Part shown: piece after piece, positions 24,720 to 35,288 of the stretch
How positions within the stretch are numbered: position 1 is the first letter of the stretch
Layout of the letters: each line of letters opens with the position of its first letter
Source: Lycorma delicatula
Lineage: Eukaryota > Arthropoda > Insecta > Hemiptera > Fulgoridae
DNA length: 64,000 nucleotides
Reading direction: 5' to 3'
Assembly: GCF_047948215.1 (NCBI RefSeq)
Contig: NC_134456.1
Span: 55,631,959-55,695,958, forward strand
Translations under genes and position numbers: made by a program
Notes under the pieces: generated by a model
The model's database searches: none
What the model was told of the DNA's origin: nothing
The model's input: the letters and a program-made list of their open reading frames with translations, nothing else

Positions 24720-25680
24720 CATATTTTTTTACAGCAGTTAAAGCGCATCTTTAAGAGATAATGTGTAGAGTATGCAAGAGGACAAACGTTTTGAATATTG
24801 CTTCCGGGTGTACGTAACTGTATTTCGTTTTCGATGTATAGTCTCTTCAAGAATTCCAGGTTGAGGTTTTATATTCAAACTGGCTTCGAACAAGTGACTT
24901 GAAGAGTAAGACACAAGGTCGAGGATCAACAAAAGGTCTCGCAATCCATTTCAACAGACCAAGATTTCTCTTCGCTCGGCTCACAATCATGTCTGCGTGT
25001 TTAGAAAGGTATAGCTTGGAGTCAAGGAGTATGCCTAGGTCGGTGACGGAGTTCACAGTATTAATGGGAAGAGAGTTTATTGTATGATTATACCAAGCAA
25101 TGTTAGTTTTTCGGGAGAACGGAATATGTTTAATTTTTGAGAAATTTAGCGGCATGTGATTTCTCATTGCCCACTGGTAAATATGGTTAATATAGCGTTG
25201 TAACATTAGGTGATCATGTAAGCTTTTAATCTGAAGAAATATTTTAAGGTCATCGGCATACATACTCAGACCAACAGAGACGGATTCAGTAATATCATTT
25301 ATAAAAAGTAGAAACAGCAACGGACCAAGGTTGGAACCCTGTGTAACTCCAGAGATTGCAGAGAATTCTCTTTGGGAAGTGCATCCAGCATCCCTAACAG
25401 CAAAAGTTCTGTTATTCAAGTATGAAGAGATCCACTTAACAAGACGCTCATTGAACCCAAATTCAGCCAACTTCTTTTGGAGCAGGTAATGGGGCATTTT
25501 GTCAAATGCTTTTTGAAAACCAAAATAGATAGCATCCACCTGACCTTGAGATTCAACAACAGGACCAATTTTATTAAGGAAACAATTGAGGTTTTTTGGT
25601 TGTGGAACGGGATTGCATGAAGCCGTGTTAAGAAGCGTAGATTTTATGTTGGATGTTTTGAGGTATACGAGATGTTAGGA
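24720..25680 (-). pseudogene. Jockey-like reverse transcriptase domain
   Basis: The minus strand is open for 230 codons from 25539. Motif A reads VDAIYFGFQKAFD, motif B GVTQGSNLGPLLFLLFINDI, motif C MYADDLKIF (about 25248-25270), then SVTDLGILLDSKLYLSKHAD and ALLFKSLVRSQFEYKTSTWN-like residues. The family has FDFxKAFD in motif A; here GAT is GGT, so the first catalytic Asp is Gly and the enzyme would be inactive even if expressed. The same frame extends upstream through KNLNCFLNKIGPVVESQGQ. Beyond 24847 the frame is broken but YVHPEAIFKTF and KYDKIDFFQPRKNFVFEL can still be read. Confidence 0.85.
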
Positions 25681-26237
25681 TTGATTCAAAAATTTTAGAA
25701 AAGGAGGATAGGACGGAAATAGGGCGGAAATTAGAAATAAGGGGGACACTAGGTTTGGGAATTGGAGTAACGATCGCCCTTTTTCCATAGGCTGGGGAAG
25801 GTACCTGATTTCAAGCTCCAGTTGCACAATGAGGCCAGAATAGGAGCGATCACGCTGCTGACGCATTTAATAATAAATGGTGGTATGCCATCAGGTCCAC
25901 TGGCTGCCTTGTGATTAATTCCGTTAATGGTGGTTAATACTAATTCGACGCTGACATAGGGTATATCAAGCTCAGCACACTTCATCCGATCTTTGGACGT
26001 TGAAGAGGTATCCGCTTGTACATCCTCTGGAAAAGACTGAAACACAGATTGAAAGTACTCCCCAAAACGAGTACATAGCACTTGAGGATCGGTGACTGGT
26101 TCATTATCGATCAGAGGTGCAACTACTCTTTCTGGGTTAGATCTGTGTTGTGAGACGTATTTACAAAACCTTGAAGGCTTAAACGTTAGATCGCTTTCGA
26201 TGAACCTTGCGTGGTTATAATTATCCCTAGAAAGCAT
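25640..26237 (-). pseudogene. Jockey-like LINE, endonuclease-RT linker and RT start
   Basis: One minus-strand frame from 26237 encodes DNYNHARFIESDLTFKPSRF, RFCKYVSQHRSN, RFGEYFQSVFQ, then AASGPDGIPPFIIKCVSSVI and LCNWSLKSGTFPSLWKK, the usual start of the RT domain. A frameshift near 25780 moves the reading to KRAIVTPIPKPSVPLI and FRPISVLSSFSKIFESIL, and another near 25620 leads into the RT frame. It is one gene in pieces. Confidence 0.85.
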
Positions 26238-26329
26238 CAGTTTAACTTTCTTTCGTAGCTCTGAAAACGAGCGATAGTCAGAAGTAAGTCTCGTTAATTT
26301 AAATCGTCGATGTGCTACTTTTTTCTTCT

Positions 26330-26785
26330 TAATCAGCGCTATAAGTTCGGCTGAAAACCAGAACGGAAACTTAGGCGATCGACGACGAGTGATGGAACAT
26401 TCTTGGCTATAGCTTTTCTGAACACCTGATGGAAATTCGTCACAGCTTCGTCCAGGTTAGGACACAGAAGAACATTGACCCAATCTGCGTTCGTCACGTC
26501 TATAAAGAAAGATTTAAAGTCTCCCTTTCTGAAATTATACGTGGAACGATTTGTAACATGATCATGAATGAACGAAGAGTCGTGTAAGATTATTGAGAAC
26601 GGAGGATGATGTTTATCCGGGTGCACAACACCGTCCGAAGAAAGAGTTGACACAGTTACATTCGTCAATACAAAATCTAGGCTAGTTCCTTGTGCAAAGT
26701 TATGGTTATAAAAACCTAGGTTCAAAAAATCTACTAGATTGAAGATGCGGTTAGATCGACGTAAAATATGATCAATGTTATGTTA
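26330..26785 (-). pseudogene. Jockey-like LINE, endonuclease C-terminal part
   Basis: The minus strand encodes NLVDFLNLGFYNHNFAQ, SLDFVLTNVTVS, a weakened SDH motif (HPDKHHPPFSI), then RSTYNFRKGDFKSFFIDVTN and NFHQVFRKAIAKNVPSL. These match the end of an APE-type endonuclease and the following linker. The catalytic N-terminal half is missing: the element is truncated here, next to the repeat at 26793. Confidence 0.75.
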
Positions 26786-26824
26786 CTTTACTAGCAGACC
26801 CGGCAATGCTTCGCTATTGCTAGA

Positions 26825-26826
<2 letters not shown>

Positions 26827-26872
<46 letters not shown>

Positions 26873-26886
26873 GTGTGTGTGTGTGT
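26827..26886. repeat. TG microsatellite
   Basis: About 29 TG units with one TTG interruption. Confidence 0.95.
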
Positions 26887-26938
26887 AATATATATAAACA
26901 CACAATTGAAAGTTTGATATAACATTAAAAAAATGAAT

Positions 26939-27275
26939 ATTACGGAACTTCACTAAATTTTACCTCTTACTTTATAAAAGTTAGAACGTAATTAAATCCA
27001 ATGGGCAAAAAAATAGCACCACCTATTGGATGTAATTCAAACCGCTCACTAAACACAGTAATCGGTAGAAAATAACTGTTTAATAAAAAGAGATATGGCT
27101 ATAAAATCATCACAGTTAATAGTGAACATAAAGAAACTTACAAAACATTACGGAACTTCACAATATTAACCTTTTACTTAATAAAAGTCAAAATGTAAAT
27201 AAATCTAATTGTCAAAACAGCACTAACCATCGGATTTAATTCAAACTACTCTCTAAACATAGTACTCTGTTCAAA
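26939..27275 (+). repeat. Direct repeat, period about 208 bp, two copies
   Basis: ATTACGGAACTTCAC starts at 26939 and again at 27147. Both are followed by TTTTACYT..TAAAAGT, AATTAAATC, a CACC(T)ATYGGAT block, TTAATTCAAAC-like sequence and CTAAACAYAGTA. Similarity is perhaps three bases in four. Confidence 0.7.
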
Positions 27276-27479
27276 ATACCCCTAACTTAATTTCTACTAA
27301 TCAGATCGAGGATTTCAATAGCTTTAAACCTTCTACGAACAACGCGGACCACCTTGCAAAAACCTGCGCGTAAATTGGTCCAGTAGTTTTTTAGTTTATA
27401 GCAGACAATTATACAAACATTGCCATTTATGTATATAGAAGAAGAAAGTTTGTATGTTTGTTTCGTAAATATCTGGACA

Positions 27480-27842
27480 CCCTCACCACCTAGCGGGTAA
27501 AGTTTTTGCAAAACGTTATCTTTTCTCGTAACTAATATATTCTGAAAATAAACCAAATCGGTTCATAAATACAATTTTTCTAAATATTTCAACCCGAGCG
27601 CCACCTAGCCGATCCATTTTTTGCAAAAATATTTATTTCCACCTAACTAATATATATTCTGAATATGAACCAAATCGGACCGTAAATGCAATTATTCCAA
27701 ATATCTCAACTCCAACGCTATGTAGCGGGTCCATTTTTTACAGAGGTATTTATTTCCATGTAACACATATTCTGAATATGAGCTAAATCGGACATAAAAT
27801 ACAATTTTTTGAAATATCTCGACCCCTGCACCACCTAGCGGA
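27480..27842 (+). repeat. Tandem repeat of about 115 bp, about three and a half copies
   Basis: CACCACCTAGCGG-like starts recur at about 27485, 27600, 27717 and 27831. Each is followed by a TTTTTTGCAAA block, TTATTTCCACSTAACTAATA-like sequence, ATTCTGAATATGAACCAAATC and CAATTTTTYYAAATATYTC. Confidence 0.8.
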
Positions 27843-27960
27843 TCCAAACTAATTCAGAAACGTTCGCGGGCGTACACAACAACTCGCCAAAATTTGTTCG
27901 GAATCGGATGAATGGTATAGAAACGCATACGGGACAAACAAACAAACAAACTCATTTTTA

Positions 27961-28661
27961 CTTCTTTTTTACGACGTAAAGGAAGTATTGTGATCGCGAA
28001 AAATGTCGGTTTTCAGATTTCAACGGAAATATCCATTTTGACCATCTTTGAATCCATTTCGAATAGATTCGGCGTGACGTCTACATGTACGTACGTATGT
28101 ATATCGCATAACTCAAAAATTATTAGCCGTAGAATGTTGAAATTTTGGATTTAGAACTGTTGTAACATCTAGTTGTGCACCTCCCCTTTTGATTGCAATC
28201 GACTGGACCAAAAGTGTCCAAAAAAGTCTAATTTCAATTTTTTTTTATTTTGGAATTTTTCTTAACTGTAGTAATAAAGCCCCCATTGGAGAAATTTTCA
28301 ACGTTAAATCATAAGTAGTACTTATTTTCATTGGTTCCAGAGTTATAGCTAAATAAAATATTAATTTTTGAAATATTTGGCTCTTTCAAGAGGAAGGCAG
28401 GCACATCAGTTCAAATCCCAGTTTCCCCTTTTTTTTTAACTTTTTTTAATATAAATATATTGATTTATTAATAATTATTAATCTCAGATTGTAACAAAAA
28501 TTTTACTATAAGCAATAATTCAGTAATAATAATAATAATATATATATTATATATATGAAAAAATAACAGAAGTTATTAATGAAATAAAATTTTATCTAAT
28601 AAAATGTATATTTGTAATTTAATAGGCGTACAAGCAAGTCATGTGATGTCACATCAGATTT
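27961..28661 (+). repeat. Dispersed repeat family T, longest copy
   Basis: Block order: GACGTAAAGGAAGTATTGTG, ATCGCGAAAAATGTCGG, TTTCAACGGAAATATCC, TTCGGCGTGACGTCTACATG, TACGTACGTATGTA, ATTAGCCGTAGAATGTTGAA, CATCTAGTTGTGCACCTCCC, GATTGCAATCGACTGGACC, a TTATAGCTAAATAAAAT block, a TTTTTTTTAACTTTTTTT stretch, then TTATTAATGAAATAAAATTT and CACATCAGATTT. No ORF. Parts recur at 5536, 22027, 43970 and 60519. The GATTGCAATC block is an exact palindrome. Confidence 0.8.
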
Positions 28662-31477
28662 ATATATATATATATTGATAACACTTCATTTCATTGCGAA
28701 CAAGATTACCTTTTGTTACCGATAAATAAGAACAAAATATTTAAATGATATTAATGATTTTATAATATTTGTCAGAAATATATAATTTTAAATGCAAAGA
28801 ATTTTTTTGATTTCAGAACTAATAAAAATAAATTATATTAGGTCATACAAAACTACCAAAATAGATACCGAAAAACATAGAAACCTAGGAATATAAATTA
28901 AACTGAAGATACTGAACTAAAATTACATAGGACAGGCAGAATATATATATACCCACAGACAACTGAAACACAACAGAATCAGCTTTTGTTAATTACCTCT
29001 TATATACAGGATACTCAATGGCAATAACACTACACTGCAAAATTAACTAAGATCTTAAGAGTTTAAATTTGCTAATAGAGTAAATTTGACAAAAAAATAG
29101 ATGATCAAACAAAATATAATATAATATACATTATTATTCAATTATATACTTTAGGGATTTCGCAACTTTTTTGAGATGATCGCCATTAAAAAAAGTGCTT
29201 TCGGAAATTTTTCTGAAAAACGTGCTGACAATTAGGTTCAGAAACTAATTTTTTCAAAGAAAAATGTTTCAATTATTTGACAACTATTAGGTTTCCTAAT
29301 AATTTTTAAAAAATATTAACATCTTTGTCGTATTGCACAGAGAAAGCAAATTGAAATATGGAATAGTTATAGGTAAAATTCTAAGATTAACCGCTAATTA
29401 GATTTCAGAATATTAGAACACGTGATTAGAGAGAAATTTGAAGTACAATAAAATAGAGAGTTATTCACAGTAACATTTATTGTTAAACATAGTATAATAT
29501 AATAAAAATGAATGTTGTATTAATAGAATGGAATGGAGAATACCATAAAATAGTCAAATGAATGATAACGAAAAATAAAAGATAATAAATGTGGGCTTAA
29601 ATTTTCAGTTAAATAGTAAAGAAAAGAGAATTTTTATTTTAATAGCAATTATTTAATAAATGAACAATTATTAATTATTTTGAAAGTTATATTTTCATAA
29701 AAAATAACCAACCGGAATTTAATTAACTTTTGATATGCTGTATATTTTAATTTTCATGTCTATAAACATATTATTTTAATTAATTATTTTATCGGTTTTT
29801 ATTCCATATTTGACTTTTAATTCACAAATCTATTGTAATTTTGCCTGACTTTTGATAAAAAATATTAATTTTCTTTGTCATGTAACTTCTTTTGTCACAG
29901 GGATACGTTTAATGATGACTTAGTGTCAAAGATACCCCAATAGTTAACAACTTATTGTTAAGTACATTCCATTATTTTTGGAATACAAATATTTTTGTTT
30001 TGATATTTACTATTAAAGTTCTATTAAATTAAGAAGAAAAAGGTTTTATATCGTAAAGTATCGCATACTTACTCATATTATGTTTGCGCGGGTGAACGCA
30101 CACACATCTAGTATGTAGATATAAAATGTTCAATGATTAATGAACTTTTGGGAAGCTTTTGTCCGTTTGTAGCAACATCAGGCGAGAACCAATCGACTGA
30201 TTAATTTCAAATTTTCAGAATACATTCATGTTATCCTAGGGATAACATGAATAACAGAGATATTTTAAGCCATAGATCAAGGCCCTAGTCCCCTTGGGGC
30301 TGAAGTTGTGAATTGTTCCTCTTGGATGACGATATAATTCTGTTTTTGATGTTTTTCTATGTAAAGATAATAGACCAACAAATTGATGTGCGTTTTATAA
30401 CTCATTCGATTTTCAACTGTCTACCTTGACCTCTTCCCAAGATGTATAGGGTATCGTAGTTTAACGGAAAGGGAATCGTAAGAAGATATTTTCATCTACA
30501 GCAGTAGCGTATTAGAGCTTCTATGTCAAGAACGAGGGAAACGGTGTAGGAAAGAGAGCTTTTCGGCTTTAATCGTTATTTATCAGTATTATTCTCACAA
30601 ACATGAGGATAACGCAGCGGGGTTCAAAGGGTGGAGATTCCGAGATAAATGGGAAGGGCTTGCTTTGCTCGCCCTGATAATATAATGTAACGGTTAGTGT
30701 AATATAAAACTAAAACTAACCTGTTATCATCTGACTGTTTCCTCTAATACTTTTGTAATGTACGTCTTTTACTTAACGAAAAATTAATTTTAAAAAGTCT
30801 TTTTTTTTTTTGTATTTTTAAATAAATTTCAAATTTATAGGACTGGAAGATGTTAATCCGTCCGTTTTGGAAGAAGAAAAAGAATAAAAGTCGTGTGTTT
30901 TTCAGAATCATTTTATTAGGAAAGTAATTTTTTTTAATTTAAAAAAAATATTTTTTTTTTAATATCTCGTTCTGTGGTAGTTTACCAGCTTATTTTAACC
31001 TGCTAATATTAGAATCTAAAAAATTTAAACATCGTTAAGGTGAAACTTTACATAAAATTCTTAACCGAGATTTCTTTATATATAAATGTTCTCCAAAGTT
31101 AAATTGAAAATAAATCACGTTTCTAAATATAAGCTTACTTATTATTAATTAAATTAAATTAAAAAAATATTTATTCGGCATAAAATTTGTGTTTCATCAT
31201 CTACGATATGTTGTTAGAAAAGCAGATTTCTTAGAAATTAATATCATTAAGATTTTTGTAGTTAATGATAATAAAAATGGTTAGTAATTTTTTTTAGAAG
31301 CTAATTTAATTTTCTATTCTTTTAAATTTTGTGTCTGTTGCCACAAAATACATTAGAAATACATGTCTACAAATATTTATATTTTTACATGTTAATTAGC
31401 GAAGAAGTAATAAAAATGTTTAAAAACACGCCGACGAATGCTGTTGATAATAATACTTCAAATTCATATTTTTGTTA
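28662..31477. other. No gene seen
   Basis: Very AT-rich, with short ORFs only. 30075-30115 (GTTTGCGCGGGTGAACGCAC) and 30600-30670 (GGGCTTGCTTTGCTCGCCCT) are repeat-like GC patches I cannot assign. A 13-bp perfect inverted repeat lies at 30224-30252. Confidence 0.5.
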
Positions 31478-31486
31478 AATAAACAT
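31478..31486. repeat. Target-site duplication, left copy (AATAAACAT)
   Basis: The same nine bases are at 34225-34233, exactly flanking the LINE's A tail (T run at 31487) and its truncated 5' end. Confidence 0.7.
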
Positions 31487-31502
31487 TTTTTTTTTTTGGT
31501 CT

Positions 31503-32762
31503 TCAGTCATTTGACTGGTTTGATGCAGCTCTCCAAGATTCCCTATCTAGTGCTAGTCGTTTCATTTCAGTATGCCCTCTACATCCTACATCCCCAACAA
31601 TTTGTTTTACATACTCCAAACGTGGCCTGCCTACACAATTTTTCCCTTCTACATGTCCTTCCAATATTAAAGCGACTATTCCAGGATGCCTTAGTATGTG
31701 GCCTATAAGTCTGTCTCTTCTTTTAACTATATTTTTCCAAATGCTTCTTTCTTCATCTATTTGCCGCAATACCTCTTCATTTGTCACTTTATCCACCCAT
31801 CTGATTTTTAACATTTTCCTATAGCACCACATTTCAAAAGCTTCTAATCTTTTCTTCTCAGATACTCCGATTGTCCAAGTTTCACTTCCATATAAAGCGA
31901 CACTCCAAACATACACTTTCAAAAATCTTTTCCTGACATTTAAATTAATTTTTGATGTAAACAAATTATATTTCTTACTGAAGGCTCGTTTAGCTTGTGC
32001 TATTCGGCATTTTATATCGCTCCTGCTTCGTCCATCTTTAGTAATTTTACTTCCCAAATAACAAAATTCTTCTACCTCCATAATCTTTTCTCCTTCTATT
32101 TTCACATTCAGCGGTCCATCTTTGTTATTTCTACTACATTTCATTACTTTTGTTTTGTTCTTGTTTATTTTCATGCGATAGTTCATGCGTAGGACTTCAT
32201 CTATGCCGTTCATTGTTTCTTCTAAATCCTTTTTACTCTCGGCTAGAATTACTATATCATCAGCAAATCGTAGCATCTTTATCTTTTCACCTTGTACTGT
32301 TACTCCGAATCTAAATTGTTCTTTAACATCATTAACTGCTAGTTCCATGTAAAGATTAAAAAGTAACGGAGATAGGGAACATCCTTGTCGGACTCCCTTT
32401 CTTATTAGGGCTTCTTTCTTATGTTCTTCAATTGTTATTGTTGCTGTTTGATTCCTGTACATGTTAGCATTTGTTCTTCTATCTCTGTATTTGAACCCTA
32501 ATTTTTTTAAAATGCTGAACATTTTATTCCAGTCTACGTTATCGAAAGCCTTTTCTAGGTCTATAAACGTCAAGTATGTTGGTTTGTTTTTCTTTAATCT
32601 TCCTTCTACTATTAATCTGAGGCCTAAAATTGCTTCCCTTGTCCCTATACTTTTCCTGAAACCAAATTGGTCTTCTCCTAACACTTCTTCCACTCTCCTC
32701 TCAATTCTTCTGTATAAAATTCTAGTTAAGATTTTTGATGCATGACTAGTTAAACTAATTGT
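31503..32762 (-). pseudogene. LINE ORF2: reverse transcriptase and C-terminal domain
   Basis: This part of the long frame follows the stop at 32761-32763 (TGA where the family has CGA: CEEY-stop-TISLTSHASKI). RT motifs are complete: EDQFGFRKSIGTREAILGLR, motif A FIDLEKAFDNVDW, motif B GVRQGCSLSPLLFNLYMELA, motif C RFADDIVILAES, then MKINKNKTKVMKCSRN, FCYLGSKITKDGRS and SVALYGSETWTIG. The C-terminal region includes MWCYRKMLKIRWVDKVTNEE, GHILRHPGIVALILEGHVEG and GRPRLEYVKQIV, and ends SNQSND at 31503. All RT catalytic Asp residues are present. The plus-strand frames at 31472, 31995 and 32461 are shadows. Confidence 0.93.
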
Positions 32763-33476
32763 TCAGTATTCTTCACATTTATCTGCTCCTGCTATCTTTG
32801 GTATCATAACTATAACACTTTTTTTGAAGTCTGATGGAAATTCCCCATTTTCATAAATATTACACACCAGTTTGTATAATCTATCAATCGCTTCCTCACC
32901 TGCACTGCGCAGTAATTCTACAGGTATTCCGTCTATTCCAGGAGCCTTTCTGCCATTTAAATCTTTTAATGCTCTCTTAAATTCAGATCTCAGTATTGTT
33001 TCTCCCATTTCATCCTCCTCAACTTCCTCTTCTTCCTCTATAACACCATTTTCTAATTCATTTCCTCCGTATAACTCTTCAATATATTCCACCCATCTAT
33101 CGACTTTACCTTTCGTATTATATATTGGTGTACCATCTTTGTTTAACACATTATTAGATTTTAATTTATGTACCCCAAAATTTTCCTTAACTTTCCTGTA
33201 TGCTCCGTCTATTTTACCAATGTTCATTTCTCTTTCCACTTCTGAACACTTTTCTTTAATCCACTCTTCTTTCACCAGTTTGCACTTCCTGTTTATAGCA
33301 TTTCTTAATTGCCGATAGTTCCTTTTACTTTCTTCATCACTAGCATTCTTATATTTTCTACGTTCATCCATCAGCTGCAATATATCGTCTGAAACCCAAG
33401 GTTTTCTACCAGTTCTCTTTATTCCGCCTAAGTTTGCTTCTGCTGATTTAAGAATTTCCTTTTTAACATTCTCCTA
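32761..33476 (-). pseudogene. LINE ORF2: endonuclease-RT linker
   Basis: The middle part of the same frame lies between the two stops. After the TAG at 33474-33476 it reads ENVKKEILKSAEANLGGIKR, GRKPWVSDDILQLMDERRKY, then a Lys/Glu-rich helix-like linker, YNTKGKVDRWVEYIEELYG, a long acidic run (EEEEEVEEDEMGE), and EFKRALKDLNGRKAPGIDGI leading into the RT start. The plus-strand frame at 32872-33318 is an antisense shadow rich in Ser and Phe. Confidence 0.9.
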
Positions 33477-34214
33477 TTCTTCTTCTACATTTTCTACCTT
33501 ATCTGTTTTACTCAGACCTCTTGCGATGTCCTCCTCAAATATCTTCTTTACCTCCTCTTCCTCAAGCTTCTCTAAATTCCACCGATTCATCTGACACCTT
33601 TTCTTCAGGTTTTTAAACCCCAATCTACATTTCATTATCACCAAATTATGATCGCTATCAATGTCTGCTCCAGGGTAAGTTTTGCAGTCCACGAGTTGAT
33701 TTCTAAATCTTTGCTTAACCATGATATAATCTATCTGATACCTTCCAGTATCGCCTGGCTTTTTCCAAGTGTATATTCTTCTATTATGATTTTTAATTTG
33801 GGTGTTGGCAATTACTAAATTATACTTCGTGCAAAATTCTATAAATCGGTCCCCTCTTTCATTCCTTTTGCCCAGCCCGTATTCACCCACTATATTTCCT
33901 TCCTTGCCTTTTCCAATGCTTGCATTCCAATCTCCAACTATTATTAAATTTTCATCTCCTTTTACGTGTTTAATTGCTTCATCAATCTCTTCGTATACAC
34001 ACTCTACCTCATCATCATCATGGGCGCTTGTAGGCATATAGACGTTAACAATCGTTGTCGGTTTAGGTTTTGATTTTATCCTTATTACAGTGATTCTATC
34101 GCTATGCGTTTTGAAATACTCCACTCTCCTCCCTATCTTCTTGTTCATCACGAAACCTACTCCTGCCTGCCCATTATTTGACGCTGAGTTAATTACTCTA
34201 AAATCACTAAACAT
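33474..34214 (-). pseudogene. LINE ORF2: APE-type endonuclease
   Basis: 246 codons in the same frame as the RT part. Endonuclease motifs: GQAGVGFVMNKKIG, VNVYMPTSAHDDDE, GDWNASIGKGKEG (the GDxN catalytic motif), NRRIYTWKKPGDTGRYQIDY and SDHNLVIMKCRL (catalytic SDH). The first 40-70 residues of a complete domain, including the N-terminal catalytic Asn/Glu region, are missing because the insert is truncated at 34224. The frame ends at a TAG that in one base change would be TGG. Confidence 0.9.
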
Positions 34215-34224
34215 ATTCTATAAC

Positions 34225-34233
34225 AATAAACAT
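34225..34233. repeat. Target-site duplication, right copy (AATAAACAT)
   Basis: It matches 31478-31486 across the LINE. Confidence 0.7.
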
Positions 34234-34339
34234 ATTGTTTAAAATTAATGTACTTAATTGATCAGTGATGCATTTTTAACCGGTTTATCAGTTTATTTTC
34301 AATTTTTTTTTTGTTATAGATGAGTCTGATAAATGTCAT

Positions 34340-34712
34340 TTTCGCATCCCACAAAAATGGGGGAGTGTTGGACTCGCACGGGTTCGGCTAGATGTTATTA
34401 AGAGCCTATGTGTATCCGCACCTTACCGACTAAAACTCCTATCTCACCGTTTTCCCCTTCCGAGGCCGGTCCTGTAATTAAGCATTGCACGGCGCCAGGA
34501 GATGTCTTTAGGCTCCAGGGGTCCAGAGTCCCCGCGCTGCATCACCGTCGCTCATCTGCACAAGTGCAGACGCACGACGGCTCCACACGGGGTTATCCTT
34601 CTCCCCTTCACCATCAGGTCACTTTCTTCACCCGAGTCTCATATGCAACTCTCATTCGTTGCTGGGTGATCTTCAGTCCTCTTACTGATCTGGGTCCTAA
34701 ATGAGGCTCTAT
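34340..34712 (+). other. GC-rich segment, LINE 5' UTR-like
   Basis: It stands out from the AT-rich flanks: ACTAAAACTCCTATCTCACC, CGAGGCCGGTCCTGTAATTA, CACGGCGCCAGGAGATGTC and CTGCACAAGTGCAGACGCAC (with the perfect hairpin TCTGCAC/GTGCAGA). I associate this type of sequence with 5' UTRs of I-clade elements, and the I-clade element downstream is on the same strand, but 34720-35280 between them is unrelated AT-rich DNA. A 98-codon frame at 34408-34704 has no recognisable product. Confidence 0.35.
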
Positions 34713-35279
34713 CCTATACTCTAGCTATTATCAATTTGCATTAGACATAAAATAGATTTATGATCCCTGTAGGGATATGTGTAATATATGATATTCTTTC
34801 TTATGAAAGATATTGGTTGAAAAATAGTTTGTACGTATAGGAATGCTTAAGGATTTTGTTAGGAATAGAGTTTTACTACATGACGTCATATCTAAGTACT
34901 TTTACAAATTCAACCGTCAACGGCTGATATATAAAATAAAATGGTAATGAAATCATAAAGTTTTCATTAACTTATTACATACCTATATTTACTGTCTGTT
35001 GAAGTGATATATTACAGGTGCTGGTTGGAAATAAGAAAAGCAATTTATTTTAAACCCATAATCGATGTGAATAATTACCATCGAGTAAATAGGTTATAAA
35101 TATCACAAAACTACTAACATTTATAGTTCTGATAATTGATCTGATTGTTTAACACAAGTGTATTTTTTGCACTAATTGTTCAATCTCGCTTTTTACTTAT
35201 TCTTTTTTTGTACGATAAGACGAAGTTACTTCCGAAGTGCCTTTCTTATAGTCCAAACAAAAATAATTAATAAAAATCA
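34713..35279. other. No gene seen; AT-rich
   Basis: Nothing recognised. Confidence 0.5.
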
Positions 35280-35288
35280 ACATCCACG

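Larger units (their letters stand above)
23909..26790 (-). mobile_element. Jockey-like LINE, 5'-truncated
   Basis: Reading the minus strand from 26790: an endonuclease C-terminal piece, the RT domain, the region after RT and a long 3' UTR that ends in TGTGTAATACACAAAGGCTG, CCTATTGCACAAAAAATAC, A-rich sequence and (AAT)n at 23909-23938. The order is that of a Jockey-superfamily element. The 5' part (ORF1 and the endonuclease N-terminus) is missing. The coding pieces are listed separately. The 3' UTR (about 23940-24720) has a TA/CA microsatellite at 24405-24456. Confidence 0.8.
26793..27960 (+). repeat. Composite non-autonomous repeat region
   Basis: It starts with TACTAGCAGACCCGGCAATG and CTTCGCTATTGCTAGAT, a start I associate with common arthropod dispersed repeats, followed at once by a TG microsatellite (26827-26886). 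Inside are a 208-bp direct repeat and a tandem array of about 115 bp (listed separately). It ends with CGGGACAAACAAACAAACAA (27929-27955), a usual repeat tail. No coding frame longer than 90 codons; the minus-strand frame at 27287-27556 is a shadow. Confidence 0.6.
31487..34224 (-). mobile_element. RTE-like LINE, best-preserved copy
   Basis: The minus strand runs from a truncated 5' end at 34224 to an A tail (T run 31487-31498) right after the stop codon. Between them one reading frame covers endonuclease, RT and C-terminal region. The 9-bp duplication AATAAACAT flanks it. Loss of the 5' end, a poly-A tail and a short duplication are the marks of target-primed reverse transcription. Shorter copies of the same family lie at 3964, 6828 and 50586. 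Clade naming is uncertain: the very short 3' UTR and RT motifs fit the RTE/Proto2 area. Confidence 0.92.

Noticed and set aside
30224..30260. TAGGGATAACA resembles the start of the I-SceI recognition site
   Set aside because: Only the first 11 of 18 bases match; no homing endonuclease is nearby. Coincidence.
32872..33318. 148-codon plus-strand frame rich in Ser and Phe
   Set aside because: Antisense to the LINE ORF2 linker, which has clear family motifs in the other direction.
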